Source of the DNA: Tenodera sinensis | Lineage: Eukaryota > Arthropoda > Insecta > Mantodea > Mantidae | DNA length: 64,000 nucleotides | Reading direction: 5' to 3' | Assembly (NCBI GenBank): GCA_030765045.1 | Contig: CM060963.1 | Span: 120,285,735 to 120,349,734 of the forward strand | In this document: positions 1 to 11,639 of the stretch, one piece after another | Layout: every line of letters begins with the position of its first letter | How positions within the stretch are numbered: the stretch's first letter is position 1 | Translations under genes and position numbers: made by a program | The notes under the pieces: model-generated | What the model was told of the DNA's origin: nothing | The model's database searches: none | The model's input: only the letters and a program-made list of their open reading frames with translations

Positions 1-1136
1 CATCCTAAGCTCATTTGGTATCCTTTTCACTTTAAAATACTCTTCCATCTCTTTAACAAACAGTTTTGGATCGTCTCCCTTCTCCTTGTCAAATATAGGT
101 GGTGTGATTTCATGTAGTATGCTGTTGGTGTAGCATGTGTTGTGTGTTGTGTCATTGTTTAATTGTGAACCTCTTTCTCTGTATGGTGAGTCAACATTTT
201 GTACATCATTCAAATAAGTCTCATCTTGTACATTACTTACATCTAAATCATCATTTTGCCTTTGTAGTGCATTCACAACATAATTTACATTATCCAAACT
301 TTCTTTCCCTTTTCTCATTTCTTCACAAATTGATTTTAAATCATTCTTTATTTCTAAGTGACTTTGTTTCATATCATTCATAGCATCTTGTTGTGACTGT
401 ACTACATCAGCCATAGTCTTAATTTTAGGAATTACAATTTGTTCTACAGTTTCATTAATAATGTCTTTCTTTACTACCTCAATTTCTTTCCTTAATTCCT
501 CAGTTATTTCTACTTTTACATTTGTAACTTTACAGTCTACACTTGCATTACATTCTGTTATTTCATCTCTACATTTACCAATTTCTCCTTCTAATACAAT
601 CTTATTTTCTCTCATTTCCGATTCTATTTTTCCCATCCTATCTCCTATGATTTCTATCCTAGCTTCTAAAGCTTCCTTTGTCTCATTTATGTTTTTATGT
701 ACTAATTTCAAATTAGTTTCCATTACTTTCATATTTTCTTTACACTCCTGTCTTCTTCTATTTTCTTTCCCAAGTCTAGCTCTAATTCTTTCCTATTAAG
801 TTCTATTTTCTGCTCTAAATCCTTTCTCACTTCCTCTATTTTCTGACCTTATTCTGTTCCAGTTTCTGACCTAAACTTTGTTCTATGTCCTGTCTCACTC
901 CCTCCATTTTCTGACCTATCTCTTCCCTATTCTGTTCCATTTTCTGACTTATTTCTTTTTTATTTTGTTCTAGTCTTTCAAACATTATCATTAGTAACCT
1001 TTGGTCTTTTCCTATTACTAGCTCTTCCTCACTTTCTGTTCCTATCTGATAACTAGGCCTATCTGCCCCTTCCCCTACTCCTGTTACTAGATCTCTCTCT
1101 TTTCGCGACATTCTAGTTTCTTTATTCAGTTCACTT
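1..1136 (-). pseudogene. Gag fragment of a Gypsy-type LTR retrotransposon (runs off left edge)
   Basis: Read on the minus strand, the segment starts at an ATG at 1111 (MSRKERDLV) and continues as a lysine/glutamate-rich coiled coil built from EQNKKEISQKM-like repeats, then reaches a Gag core at the window edge (ITPPIFDKEKGDDPKLF, then YFKVKRIPNELRM). This core aligns directly with the Gag at 25543-27657 (TPPVFENEDSDDPKAF, YFMVKRIPEEYKM), so the two are diverged members of one family. The reading frame is broken by at least two frameshifts, near 840-850 and near 750-760, while the stretches on either side stay open. Gag would form the particle that packages element RNA. It is oriented like the Duox exon upstream. 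Everything after the Gag core lies outside the window. Confidence 0.85.
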
Positions 1137-1448
1137 TGGCTTAAAAGTCCTACTATTTTGCCGCTTCGCAGTAACATAAAAATAAAATGAATATGAAAAT
1201 AAAAATTTTTGGTCCTACTTTTTTCTCGTTGATTTATCCAGTTACGTGCGTCTCCTGGGCGGTTGGCTTCGCTAGACGATCTCTGGTGTTTTCCCGCATT
1301 GATTATCCGTTCATCGGCGTTTCCGAAGTCGTAGATTTCAAACGATGGTCTAATGGCGTCTTCTTCCTTTTTGGCGCGAAGATTTGGCGTCACTTGGTAT
1401 TTTGCGTAAGTTCATTTCCCGTAGATTTTCTTTCCATCCAAAATTCGT

Positions 1449-1469
1449 GCTCCACGCTTGGGTAAGCCA
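1449..1469 (-). other. Putative tRNA-Lys-type primer binding site
   Basis: On the minus strand, just upstream of the gag fragment, the sequence starts TGGCTTACCCAAGCGTGG. It resembles the complement of insect tRNA-Lys 3' ends (TGGCGCCCAACGTGGGG) and the site in the 24.5-kb element (TGGCTTCCCAACGTGTGGC), in each case a few bases after a CA that would end the 5' LTR. The match is imperfect; the parallel between the two elements is the best support. Confidence 0.55.
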
Positions 1470-1472
1470 TTT

Positions 1473-2060
1473 GGTGCTGTTTTTATATTTTACGAAGTTG
1501 ATGTTGATGAGCTTTTGACTCTTTCGTTATCTCGGGTCGTGGTACTGGATGGAATGAACATACACTCGGGTTTAACTTTAGTGAAACATTTTATTTGCAC
1601 CTTCTTGTTCACAGTATTTAAATCGTATCACAATAGAAAGTCTTTTATTTCAGTGGATCGACTTCCCTAGCATCGCCGAAATTTAATGTCTGAAAATTTA
1701 GCGATATTTCGCTAAAAGTGTTTTCTATCACTTTACACTTCGTCTATTTTACGTCCTTTTATTTACTCGTGGACTTCGTATTAACTAACTTATTAAAGTT
1801 AGCTAATGTTTCACTTATTTTACACAAATTAACGGTCTTTAAACACTTAGTAAATTTACTTTCACTATTTTATGACGCGTACACATAAAAATACGTCCAT
1901 CTACTCCAAACACATAGACACTAATCCTAATTCTTTTAGTTGCGAGTCTAGCATTCCGACTGCCACGCGTACATCCCCGCATGCGTTCATCAAATAGTTC
2001 CCGCATTGTTAGGGAAGCGATCCTTAGCCATTCTCCCTTCGCTTTCAATATTGAACACAT
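1473..2060 (-). repeat. Putative 5' LTR/leader of the left-edge Gypsy-type element
   Basis: This AT-rich stretch lies directly upstream (minus strand) of the primer binding site, where the 5' LTR must be. It has no supported coding capacity. I cannot place its far end because the partner LTR lies outside the window; by analogy with the 782-bp LTR of the related element it could reach about 2250. Confidence 0.4.
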
Positions 2061-3416
2061 ATTTATACATATATATTAAAATTAAATATGGAAATATTTA
2101 TGACGTCTTTAAACAAACTTAATTGTTTGTAACAATGAACATTAGTAACACGTTTTCGTCATATAAACAACTCATACCAACATCAAAAACAAATTACACT
2201 CTTAACAAATATTCACATAAACGATTTTCTTTTGGGGTCTTTTAATATTCTGTCTCACTTTCTACTGAGTTTTAAAATAATATATTGATAATAAACGAAC
2301 CAAATGAATTAAAATAATCATTTCCATGTGTACGAATTATTGATTCTCTGTCCATTCTTCAACAAACTATTCTTACAAAAGCTTATTCATCTATCTACTT
2401 CTTGTTAACTGAGATAAACATTTCTCCTTTTTGTTTCAAGCTCTTGTTAACTTTGCAGCATACATGTTTGTGCTGTATAGTTGTGCTCAGTGCTTAATTT
2501 TTAATTGCAATGATAAATAATTTTTTACAAAATGCTTTTCTGAAATTCAGGTTTTTAAAACATAATTTCTTTCAATCAAAGCAATAAAACTATAAGATTT
2601 AATATAAGCAATAGAAGCTATGTAATGTCTTTAATGTTTGAGTTTAATGTTGAATCACTTTTTTACACTTTAAAATGTTGAAAATACTGAAATATAGGTA
2701 TACTGAAACATATTGCATTCAAAGTGAAAGAACGATGGAATGAAACAGAGGTAAAATATGACAGTAAGCAATAGCAATGAGGAGGACATTATAATTTACA
2801 ATTTATTTCACCATAATTTTTTTGAGTCTGCCAGCTCATATATTTGAGAATATGCTTATTTTAATTTTCTTTGTTGCACATTATCACTCTGGATTTGTAC
2901 TATTGTTTATGAACTTCTCTTAATCATATGAGGCAGGTTACTCTGTGTAAAGATCCTGATATTTTCAATATACTGAAATGAATATTATTTTCTTTTTTTT
3001 TAAGTTTTTGCAGTATGGAAAGCAAAAAAGGACGAAGTTTCCATTTAATGACCAATCAAAAATACAATTATAAACATACACATTGCTTTGATATCTTTTT
3101 TTTTTAAGTTAAGTGCAAATAAATGTTTTTCTCAAATCTTCTCCCTGTCCCCCCCCCCCTCCAAAAAGAAGTCCATTGGCAATTACACCCAATAACTGCA
3201 CTCTAGTTTGTTTATTATACTTTTTAACCATCCTATGTCCATGGTGGTATATAATGAATTAAATAGAAAAATGATGAACAATTGAAAACTTTTCAAGTGA
3301 AGCAATTTTTGAGCAAGAACAAGTTTCATATTTAATTTAAGTCATCGAATGTAGTGAAGCTGCAATTGAGTTACTCAGCTTAAAAGCCTAAACTTCACAG
3401 AAAACTATATACATAC
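2061..3416. other. Non-coding, probable Duox intron or downstream sequence
   Basis: AT-rich sequence with a short poly-C run near 3150 and no supportable gene. I looked on the minus strand for the next Duox exon (calcium-binding part) and did not find it. Confidence 0.4.
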
Positions 3417-3665
3417 CCACTTTCAACATTTTCAAACCAGAAGCGATCAGCATCACGAATTCGAGTGAACTGCTCACGAATGATTGCCCTGAAGAGCTCT
3501 CCTGGCCCGTCCTGTGACTCCAGCATTCCTCCAACATATAAGTCTATATTATCCAGACGGTTCTGATATACTCCGGCAATCAAACGTAATAGATCAGGCT
3601 TCTTCTTGAATAAAGATGGGTTTATTTGTGTCCATTCTTTGATACGTGGCAGACGGAAATATGCC
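3417..3665 (-). CDS. Duox: Dual oxidase, internal exon of the peroxidase-like domain (partial gene)
   Basis: A single 249-bp exon. The translation runs from AYFRLPRIKEWTQINPSLF through IDLYVGGMLES and GPGELFRAIIREQF to RIRDADRFWFENVES, the C-terminal part of the peroxidase homology domain of arthropod dual oxidases. Duox is a multi-pass membrane NADPH oxidase that releases hydrogen peroxide, with roles in gut immunity and cuticle cross-linking. Splice signals fit: an acceptor AG at 3667-3666 follows a pyrimidine-containing tract, and a GTATGT donor starts at 3416. The exon begins with one base completing a codon and ends with two bases of the next. No neighbouring exon was found, so the flanking introns are longer than the sequence shown or disrupted by repeats. 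Peroxidasin is less likely because the GGMLES/RDADRFWFEN signature is Duox-type. No frame breaks are visible. Confidence 0.88.
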
Positions 3666-4860
3666 CTGTTTTTGATTGGAAGAAATTTATTAGATTGACT
3701 ATTTGTTAAATACAGAGCCTGAAATAGATGTTCAACTTCAACAAGCTGGTAAATAATGAGAGCAGGTATCATAATGTACATTTTAAAATACAAATCCTTA
3801 TTACATTTTCAGTGTGCACTTGAGGTTTTTACAGGGAATTACCCAAATCTGTCATCTCGTAACTCAAAAGATAGAAGATTTGGAATTTGAGGCAAAACAA
3901 CCAAAATGGGCCACGGTTGACCAAACAGACACTGTATTCTGTCTCCATCCACAAGGGATATTAGAGTAGCATGCTGCCTTCCTCTGTCAGTTTGAGGAGA
4001 AATTAAAATCCCTGTACTACCAATGTTAAATTTACCAATTTATGACCTATTATGTTAAAATCTACTTTTGAGCACTGTTTTAAAATAAATAAGCATCTTT
4101 TTATTGCTAGACCTGCACATATTCTAATTCTTATAGTGAAGCAAATAAATATATTATCATTTAAGAGGCTCCACATAGTCTGGTCTTCATGTTCACAAAT
4201 TTCATTTTTCTATCATATATAATTTCTGAGTAATCAGGAATTTATACCTTAAAATGTTAATGTTTAAAAATGGTGATAGACGAAGGTATATGGATATATT
4301 GTCTGTGTAATTCTATATTCAAAGCTAAATTATAACATTTGGGATAAGCCTGCATGAATAAAGTGTAAAATAAATGATCATAAAACTTATATTGAGTTAC
4401 AGAATAAGTTGCTAAAATCAATGAAGTGCACCTCAAAATAAGGAGAAAGCTTCAGGCATTTGGATAGCAAAAACTACCATTATTTGATTATTATCACCAT
4501 TTAGTCTTCTCTTAAGGGGAAAGGGTAATGTAAAATGATAAGAATTGGCATTTTCTGTTTTTAATGGAAAAAATTTAAAGGTGGAAGGGAAGTCATTACA
4601 TTAATTCAAACCAGTGATAGATCTCGGTATTTGGAACACATTTTGTATCTTACATTTTTGTATCTTCCTTTCTTCTAAGTTTGAAAACAGTGTTGTTATA
4701 ATCAATTTAATCTAAATTAATAACATTGACTCGCCTTTTAGATTAAATTACATTTTTGTCTCTGACCATTTCCTACAGAGATATTTTACTTTTTTCAAAA
4801 ACAAGAGACAGATAAGCTCGCAACACTACAGATTGTGTGGGTGTCACTTTCACTAAAGCG
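3666..4860. other. Non-coding, probable Duox intron
   Basis: AT-rich sequence upstream of the Duox exon on its coding strand. No conserved ORF, TIR pair or RNA gene was recognised. Confidence 0.4.
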
Positions 4861-5280
4861 CGTTCCACCCTTAGAAGACAGTATACGTTAAATGGAGCGC
4901 AGTGTTGCAACATGTACTAGTTGCGAATCTTTCTCCGCGAGCGACTCGAGGTGGCCGGAGTCCTGCACTTAGTCCTTCAATTGCTGCTTGATGGGCACTT
5001 TTAACTTTGGTATCCCTGCACGCCTTTGTCACTGTATGACCTAAATTTACAAATGACTCGTCTGTATAAACAATTGATTTCCCCTGGTCCCTAAACCTTT
5101 TTACGTTGTCGCCATCTGATGGTATCGTCTCTTTCTATTAATATGCACTTGTTACCCGTTCTTTCATATTCGAACCCCAAATCATGTAAGAACCGACTAA
5201 GAGTGGCCCTTGAGAAATTTGGTAGGGTCTCATCACTGTTGAATAGTGACAAAATTATATTCAGCTGGGTGGAATATTAA
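4860..5280 (-). pseudogene. Tc1/mariner-superfamily (DDE) transposase remnant
   Basis: On the minus strand, broken reading frames give a helix-turn-helix-like stretch (LSRFLHDLGFEYERTGNK, LIERDDTIRWR) followed, after a frameshift, by a catalytic-core stretch (YTDESFVNLGHTV, then HQAAIEGLSAGL). This order matches the DDE_3-type transposases common in insect genomes, where the aspartate of TDE is a catalytic residue. Stops and frameshifts exclude function. Element ends were not found. Confidence 0.6.
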
Positions 5281-5714
5281 ATTAAAGTAACAAGGTCGAG
5301 TTGAGGAAACCTACCAACAAAACAGAATCATTTTAACCCGTGCATCATACACTATTTTTAGGCAGTCCTGAATATTTATAGATATATTATAGATTATATA
5401 TATAAATATATGGTATTCTTTTACCTTTCTCATGGTCATGATAGCCTTCAGGTTGCGATGTTCATTTGCCTTGCGTAGCATCAGTGTTGGCAACATGACT
5501 TTTACAAAACCATTATATTCTACATAAGGGAGGCAGTGGAAATAATAACACGATGAAAATAACGTAACGAATTTACTTAGTTAAATAATATTACATTTTT
5601 TTCTAAACTTACTCATATTCAAATTCAAATGACCCGCCATTTTAAATAAGCGTTGTTTAACTCAGATTCACGGCCCTACTGGAATGAGGCGATGGTTATA
5701 TACCATAAAAAAGC

Positions 5715-5846
5715 AAAGTTGGCATTATCGGAGTGTTAAAAGTTTTGAGCCCTGAGTGGTAGAATTTTATACTTTTAACATTGTCGTGAATTGCTAAAAG
5801 TCCGACTTTTACTATCAACTGTCTAAAAAATAATAACGCCAACTTT
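5715..5846. mobile_element. Short MITE-like element with ~15-bp terminal inverted repeats
   Basis: The left end AAAGTTGGCATTATC is mirrored by the right end, which reads AAAGTTGGCGTTATT on the other strand. The unit is 132 bp and non-coding. No clear TSD was identified, so the superfamily is open. Confidence 0.5.
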
Positions 5847-6221
5847 CTGGTGTGAGGAAAGTGGGAATTAAATAAAATAAGTAGTCAAATGTTACACAAA
5901 ACGAAGATACATCAAACACCTAATTCTAGTTTTGGTCATTTCTAAAAATGTAATAAAACCTGTATGTCAGATTATTATTGCTATGCGGCAAATAAAACTC
6001 TAATTAAAACACTTCTACTAATCTTTAAAAACATCTGCACGAAGTTCAGAAGTTCTTGAGCTTTTGAATATAATATATTTTATTTACAATATTTGGAGCG
6101 TAGTTAAAAAGTAACTTAAACGGATTATACTTATATAAGTAGAACCAAATAATTGGCACTAGTGAGAAATAATAACAAAGTATACTAGGTGTCTGGGGAA
6201 AAAAAAAAAAAAAAAAAAAAT

Positions 6222-7010
6222 AACGCTTAGTATGTTGTGCGGGATGGTAACCCCTGTCCGGAAATGCACGATTTGGACGTTGGAGAGCGTCGAACTTTGA
6301 GAAAGAACGGTTGTGATGATTTATTAACATTCGTTTTGGTATCTTAATACGGAAGGTATGCAACCCTTTAGCCATTTGTGTACTGGAATGAACGACCTGA
6401 ACATAATAACATTCCTGCGCATGCGCTAAATTACTCCATGGTGTTCATCATACTGCGTTACTTGTGTAGTTTCCAGTGCAGAATGTTTTTAACAGCAGTG
6501 CGACACGTACCAGTACACAGCTGCTGAAATGGCCGACTTGAGCTCCAGCACACTGTGTAAATATGCGAAGTCACCTCAACGTCGCATATTTAAATCAATC
6601 GATTGGTAGAAGCGGATCAGTACCATGGCCAGCACGGTCACCCGATCTGGTACAACTCGACTATTTTCTGTGCAATTGAGTGAAGAGTATGGTGTATGGC
6701 ACTCCTGTAACGTCAGCGGAGGATCTTATTGCTCGAGTCCACGGAGAGATTTAAAATCTTCAAAGACAACCACACGTATTGGGACACGTGCATGAGGCTT
6801 ACCACAGGCGCTATAGACTCTGCAATGACGTCGGAGGTACACAGTTCAATGTAATGTACGCAGCTCGATGTTGGCTTTATTGACGAATTGTGAACGTACA
6901 ACCATCTCACACCTCAATGTGCTACAGCATCCAAGCCATGCATTTCCGGACTATCTGAAAACTAATCAGTTTGTCGTCGCGCACGACATACTAAGCGTTG
7001 TCGGAGGTTT
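6222..7010 (+). mobile_element. DDE transposon remnant with inverted ends and transposase fragment
   Basis: The two ends are imperfect inverted repeats: AACGCTTAGTATGTTGTGCG at the left, and at the right CGCACGACATACTAAGCGTT, with related sequence extending about 120 bp inward (GCATTTCCGGAC shared). Between them, 6590-6870 on the plus strand carries the C-terminal part of a DDE transposase: WPARSPDLVQLDYFL followed by LIARVHGEI, LGHVHEAYHRRYRLC and a GGTQF end, with a stop and frame shifts. A poly-A run (6198-6221) touches the left end. Element boundaries are approximate. Confidence 0.6.
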
Positions 7011-7699
7011 TTTTGACGCCCCGTATGCAGAAGTAGGGGCAGCTGGCGAGATTTAATCTTTCGGAACTTGATATGAAATTGACACAATGATAAAGTTTAC
7101 GACTCTCTACAGATGACGATTCTAGGATATTCAAGATAACTGAAATTAAATTTGAAAGCTAAAGTTTTACACTCCATCTTCTACACTAGTTCAGGTCTCC
7201 AGAGAACTCGCCTATCATCTTCCAAAAGATTACATTGCATACACGTAAAGAAGGTAGAGATCCATGCACAATGGGGAAAGGAATTTTTCAGTGATGTTTA
7301 TGGCCTACTGGGACTTTGGAGCACATAAATGTCAGTACAATGTGAACGAAATTGAAAGTTTGACTCCTGCTTGTATTACTGAAAACCATGAAGTTACAGC
7401 ATCAGAAAGTGTTCCCAGAAGGGAATGGAAAAATTGCATTAGACAAGAGAGCCATACAAATCACAGAACAATCTGATATGAAAGAATTAAAATTTTATTT
7501 ATTTCCTGGATTCCCTGAAATATATTATGTGGTAGACTTCGTCCATATACCATGCGTTTGATATTTAACAAATGGCTTCAGTCACAGGCTCTGTCGTTAC
7601 ATTTGGTCACATTCAGAGGGTGCATCTTTATTATGTAAAATGTTTCGCGACGTCCTGTGGACATCAAATGATCACATGAACATAGACCTGAAAATAATG

Positions 7700-8270
7700 T
7701 ATTGCCTACTTATGACAAGACAAAATTGAAGGTGACGGTTCTTTCTCGAAGTGACTTCCTCCTGCTTCAATGCCTATGCCCATGCCTATGCCTATGCCTG
7801 CATTCCATGCTATCCCGTTCCCTGTTGCAAATTCCTGGTGCTTCGTAATAATTAAATTCATGGTGGATACACATCCTTGTAGCGTCAATATCCGATAGCG
7901 CGTTTATGAGTCGCATAAACCAGAAACGAAAAAGTCTGTTGGATTCAATCCAGGAGATCGAGCAGGCCATGGAATGAATGCACCTAAACCAATACATCCA
8001 TGCAGAAATTTATCATTGAGCAAATTATATACTTTATACTAAAATGAGCTGGCGCAGCACCATGTAAAAATCACATTCGTTGCATTATGTTCAGAGACAC
8101 ATTATCAATTAATGATGCAACTCATTTCTGAGAAACTGTAGATACGCCTCTGTATTTAGAGGCGGAGGAAAGAAATGCAGATCAATAAAGCAATCCTGAA
8201 CGATTCCACCCCAAATATCTGTTGATGTGTGTCCTGTGTAGGGTAACCACACGTCCCTTGTTTCCTAGAC
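7700..8270 (-). pseudogene. Mariner-like DDE transposase remnant
   Basis: Minus-strand fragments in order: DIWGGIV near 8215, LNTEAYLQFLRNELHH near 8150, then after stops WPARSPGLNPTDFFVSGL near 7960. The order (WGGI block, YLQFL block, SPDLNP-DFF block) is that of the same transposase type as the 6.2-7.0-kb remnant. The SPGLNP block precedes the last catalytic acidic residue in this family. Multiple stops and frameshifts; no ends located. Confidence 0.65.
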
Positions 8271-8343
8271 ATGTTCTACATTTTAAAATTTCTTCGTTGA
8301 TTTTTTATTCATGGACATTTTTCATAGTTTGTATCTTAATGCA

Positions 8344-8673
8344 TTATCCGTACAAAAAAGGTTGAACACACTGGTTGGATTGAAGTTCAGTATTTGGTCT
8401 TCTCCACACCAAAATTCTGCCATCATTTACAAATATGTTAAATTTACTTTCATCTGTGAACAGTACAGAAACTTGTGTTCTTGCATATATGCTTCTAGAA
8501 AATTCAGGTCTCAATTTCTTATTTTTGCTAATGTGTGATTTTCTTCTAGGTACCTTAGCTCCACAATCTACACCACATTCAATATAGGGAACAGCCCTTG
8601 ATGTGCATTCCTTCTCGAAATAAACATGCACAGACAATGCAGAAGCTGTCAGTTTAGCATCCTTTTTGACCAT
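8344..8673 (-). pseudogene. Tc1-like transposase fragment
   Basis: An open frame of 109 codons on the minus strand contains VLFTDESKFNIFVNDGR followed by LVWRRP, the central catalytic block of Tc1-like transposases, plus an upstream SKNKKLRPEFSRSIYAR stretch. The usual flanking blocks are missing or lie in other frames, so it is a fragment. It sits head-to-tail with the mariner-like remnant at 7700-8270, and the pair may be one scrambled element. Confidence 0.6.
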
Positions 8674-9489
8674 TATTATTAAGATTTTTTTAACTTTACG
8701 GTAGCTTCTGTGGTTAACTACTGTTTCACTATTAATGAGAGTATTTCTTTCTCTATATCACATTATTATGGTCTGCACAGTTCCTCCGCCTTCTAATAAT
8801 ATCAGGAACTTCTTAAAATGATTTTTCCTTTTGGTATTGGGAGATACATAACTATGTGCCTTTCCGGTACAGCTTTACTTCTCGGCCTATTTTTCTGTTC
8901 CACGGTATTCACCACATATCAGAACCTACATGTACGAAAGAGGTGCAGCTTCCCTTTGAAGGCGTTCCTGCTGCAGTTTGCTAGTAATTTCATGTTCACC
9001 TTTGTCCCTGTCAAGTAGCGCCAGAATTAGGTTATTGCTAATCTTCTAATACTCACGGCTATGTTACCATTATACTGTCTATTTAATGGTGTAGCCTTCT
9101 AGTCAACATCTTACTGCTTTTATTTAATGTTATATGGAAATATCAATAATCAATTTACTATATGAATACTTATTTCCATGACTGTATATTTTAACCTCAA
9201 CAGCTATAAATTTTAAATGTTACATATATTATACGAGTATATTATTAAATACTCGACTACTTTAGCTAAGATGGCGCTGTTATTGATGCGTTACTTATAA
9301 ATTAATGCACATTTATTACCGTTCCTGTCACAATTAATGTACATCTTGAATATTCCGGGAGCAACCTGTGAAGACCTTGTTATTAGCAGAGAGTTTTGTG
9401 TAATTGTTTAACTGGTAACAATTAAGAGATACAGAAAATCACGTTACACAAAGAATATAAGACTCATCAAAACTCACAGCTTAGTTAAG
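8674..9489. other. Non-coding, nothing recognised
   Basis: AT-rich sequence without TIRs, RNA genes or family motifs that I can support. Confidence 0.4.
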
Positions 9490-9783
9490 GTTTTTTTCCC
9501 CCTATAGAATTATCCATTTCCTAGATATTCGTTTTACTGGCTTTAATTTTTCAATACTCTTATAAAATGTTATATGCTGTGGTTAATCACTTGTTTCTCG
9601 CGATGTGATGGAAATTCCAAGGCCAGAATATAACAGACCGCTTTGAAACATCTGACTATCGAAATTGTTCCTTCTATCTCTCCTGTACTTGCAGCGCAAT
9701 ATAGGTAAAATGTAACTATTTCTGCTTAGGTTTATCCTGACTAACATGAAGTAGATAGAAAAATAAGCTTTCGTAAGATGCCG
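9490..9783 (+). repeat. R1 dispersed repeat, 3' part
   Basis: Shares the R1 3' block seen at 13300, 17440 and 52560: a TTTATCCTGA(C/T)TAACATGAAG stretch, then AGATAGAAAAATAAGC and TTTCGTAAGA. A SINE abuts its end at 9784. Confidence 0.5.
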
Positions 9784-10118
9784 TCGTCTGCTTAGCGCAA
9801 TGGTAGCACTATTGCTTACCAAGCGGGAGATCCGGGTTCGAATTCCGGTACCGACATGGGGAGTTTTCTCCCGCTGAAAGACCTGGATCGGGGTGCGCTC
9901 AGCTTAGTTAGATCCCTGAGGAGCTACTTGATTAAAAAGTAGTAGCCCTGGCCGAGAAGATCACATAACCAACCGAGAGGGAGCTGATCGCTGACCACGT
10001 CCCACCCTCCAGTACTGACGCCTAGGGTTGGCAGAGGTAGGGGCGCAGAGGTCGGGTAGTGGGCCTTGGTCCGGATGGGTGGGCTGTTGTGCCGCGGGGC
10101 TCTTGCACTGACCATTCT
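9784..10118 (+). mobile_element. tRNA-derived SINE
   Basis: The head has RNA polymerase III promoter boxes: an A-box-like TTAGCGCAATGGTAGC near 9792-9807 and a B box GGTTCGAATTCC near 9835. It is followed by a GC-rich body of about 260 bp unlike the AT-rich surroundings. It separates two R1 pieces. The tail is unclear and no TSD was found. Confidence 0.6.
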
Positions 10119-10119
10119 A

Positions 10120-10758
10120 ACAAACTTTTATTCCTATTTCTTCTTCATATTAGTTAAGATAAACATTTGCGGAAATTATCTCATTGCTTATTTCCTTATA
10201 GGTGCAAGGGGAATATGGGAATACAGTAAGCTTTGAGTGATCGTCAAATATTTTAAAGCTTTCAAATTCCATTCCCTTTGCACAGCTAACATATAAAAAA
10301 TGAATAACGATGTTCTATTTGATGAAAGTAAGTTTTGAAAACTGACACAAATAACAAGGAATAACTCCGAAATGGTACACTTTACGAAAAAAAATAGTTG
10401 AACATAAATTGTGTGTTTTAGCAAGATCTACATTTTTGTGCAGTAATATTTTGTCGATCTCTTACGGTTTACCAGTTATGCAAAGGTCATCCAGAGTAAA
10501 CAGGGCTACATAGGCTATAGCCAGAAAATTAGAAATGTAGATTTCATTTGCCATAAAAATATCTCAAATATACGGTATTTTAATCAAAATCGTTAGAGCT
10601 ATTTTCGATAATATCAAATTTTTCCATGGAAAGGATGGAGTAATTTGCTTCAAAATCTTCGTATCGCATCCTTAAGACATTAAACTTAAATACTAATTTT
10701 GGTTTTTAACCGACTTTTCGTTTTTAAGTTATGCAGGCTACAGACCGACAGACACGCT

Positions 10759-10821
<63 letters not shown>

Positions 10822-11030
10822 CCGCGCGCAGCCCTTTTTCTAAAAATGCACCTAAAAACATATGTTTCCGGTGAAATCTCCACATAGAAGTTTTGGGTGG
10901 AATGCAGTACTTCCTCTACTATATATAATATACTATACTTACTAATACGTAGTAGAGAAAGCAATAAACGATCATGTGTGAATGTAACGTTCAAAATTTT
11001 TCAGATGGTAAGTCACTATACATTTTTTCA
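10120..11030 (-). repeat. R1 dispersed repeat, near full length, with (CA)n
   Basis: In reverse orientation this matches the 58245-59055 copy along its length. Shared blocks include the 'ACGAAAAGTCGGTTAAAAACC' type leader, GATTTTGATTAAAATACC, CATAACTGGTAAACCGTAAG, AATTTGAAAGCTTTAAA and the terminal ATGAAG/AATAAAAG block. Translating the shared part gives similar peptides in both copies (LKALKYLTITQSLLYSHIPL here), but neither has a believable gene, so this may only reflect DNA similarity. A pure CA tract at 10761-10819 sits where other copies have GT-rich sequence. Confidence 0.6.
10761..10819. repeat. (CA)n microsatellite inside R1
   Basis: About 29 uninterrupted CA units (GT on the R1 coding sense). 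The 62- and 102-codon ORFs across it are simple-repeat artefacts. Confidence 0.9.
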
Positions 11031-11639
11031 CGCTTTTTGAAAATCTAATTATCTATTCCTTTAGCATACTGATATCCTTCTTATAACTGTAATGAATATA
11101 CAAATATATAATATTTAGCTCGTTTTAATAACAGGTACACAGAAGAATAAGCTTCTGTAAGAGAGAGCAACAAAATCATGTGAATGTAATGCACCTCGTA
11201 GTGCTTTCACTTCCACTTCTGTATTTCCAGGCTGGGAAGTATACGGAATAATTCTTAAAGAACAATTACCTATTCAGGAATTGAATCTGAGATTCCTGGG
11301 TAGAGAAGCCCGAACTCGACCACAGAGGCAGTCAGAAATGATAGAGTAATCAGTGTGAACCTAAACTGTGAGGATAGAATGTCGCGCCCACCTTCGACAC
11401 GCGGTGCTCCTGTAGTTTTGGATTACCAGGGGGTGACTCCCATGTATCGACCTGGACTTAAACCGCAAGTGACGATGTTGTACAGCTACAGGTAGGGACG
11501 CACGCCAGAAACCCCTAAAGGAAACCTGAATTGTTTCATCGACCGAAACAAGTGCTAATCCACGACTGCTGATATCCAATATCACGATGGTCATCATTAC
11601 CATGATTACAATCACAATATTTTAATTTCTATGCTACTT

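Noticed and set aside
10188..10424. Conserved peptide shared by R1 copies (also 58773-59009), suggesting a real gene
   Set aside because: Similarity extends through non-coding parts equally, frames do not continue, and other R1 copies break the frame.
10686..10994. ORFs with poly-(Thr-His) or poly-(Cys-Val)
   Set aside because: Produced by the (CA)n tract in R1; no conserved domain.
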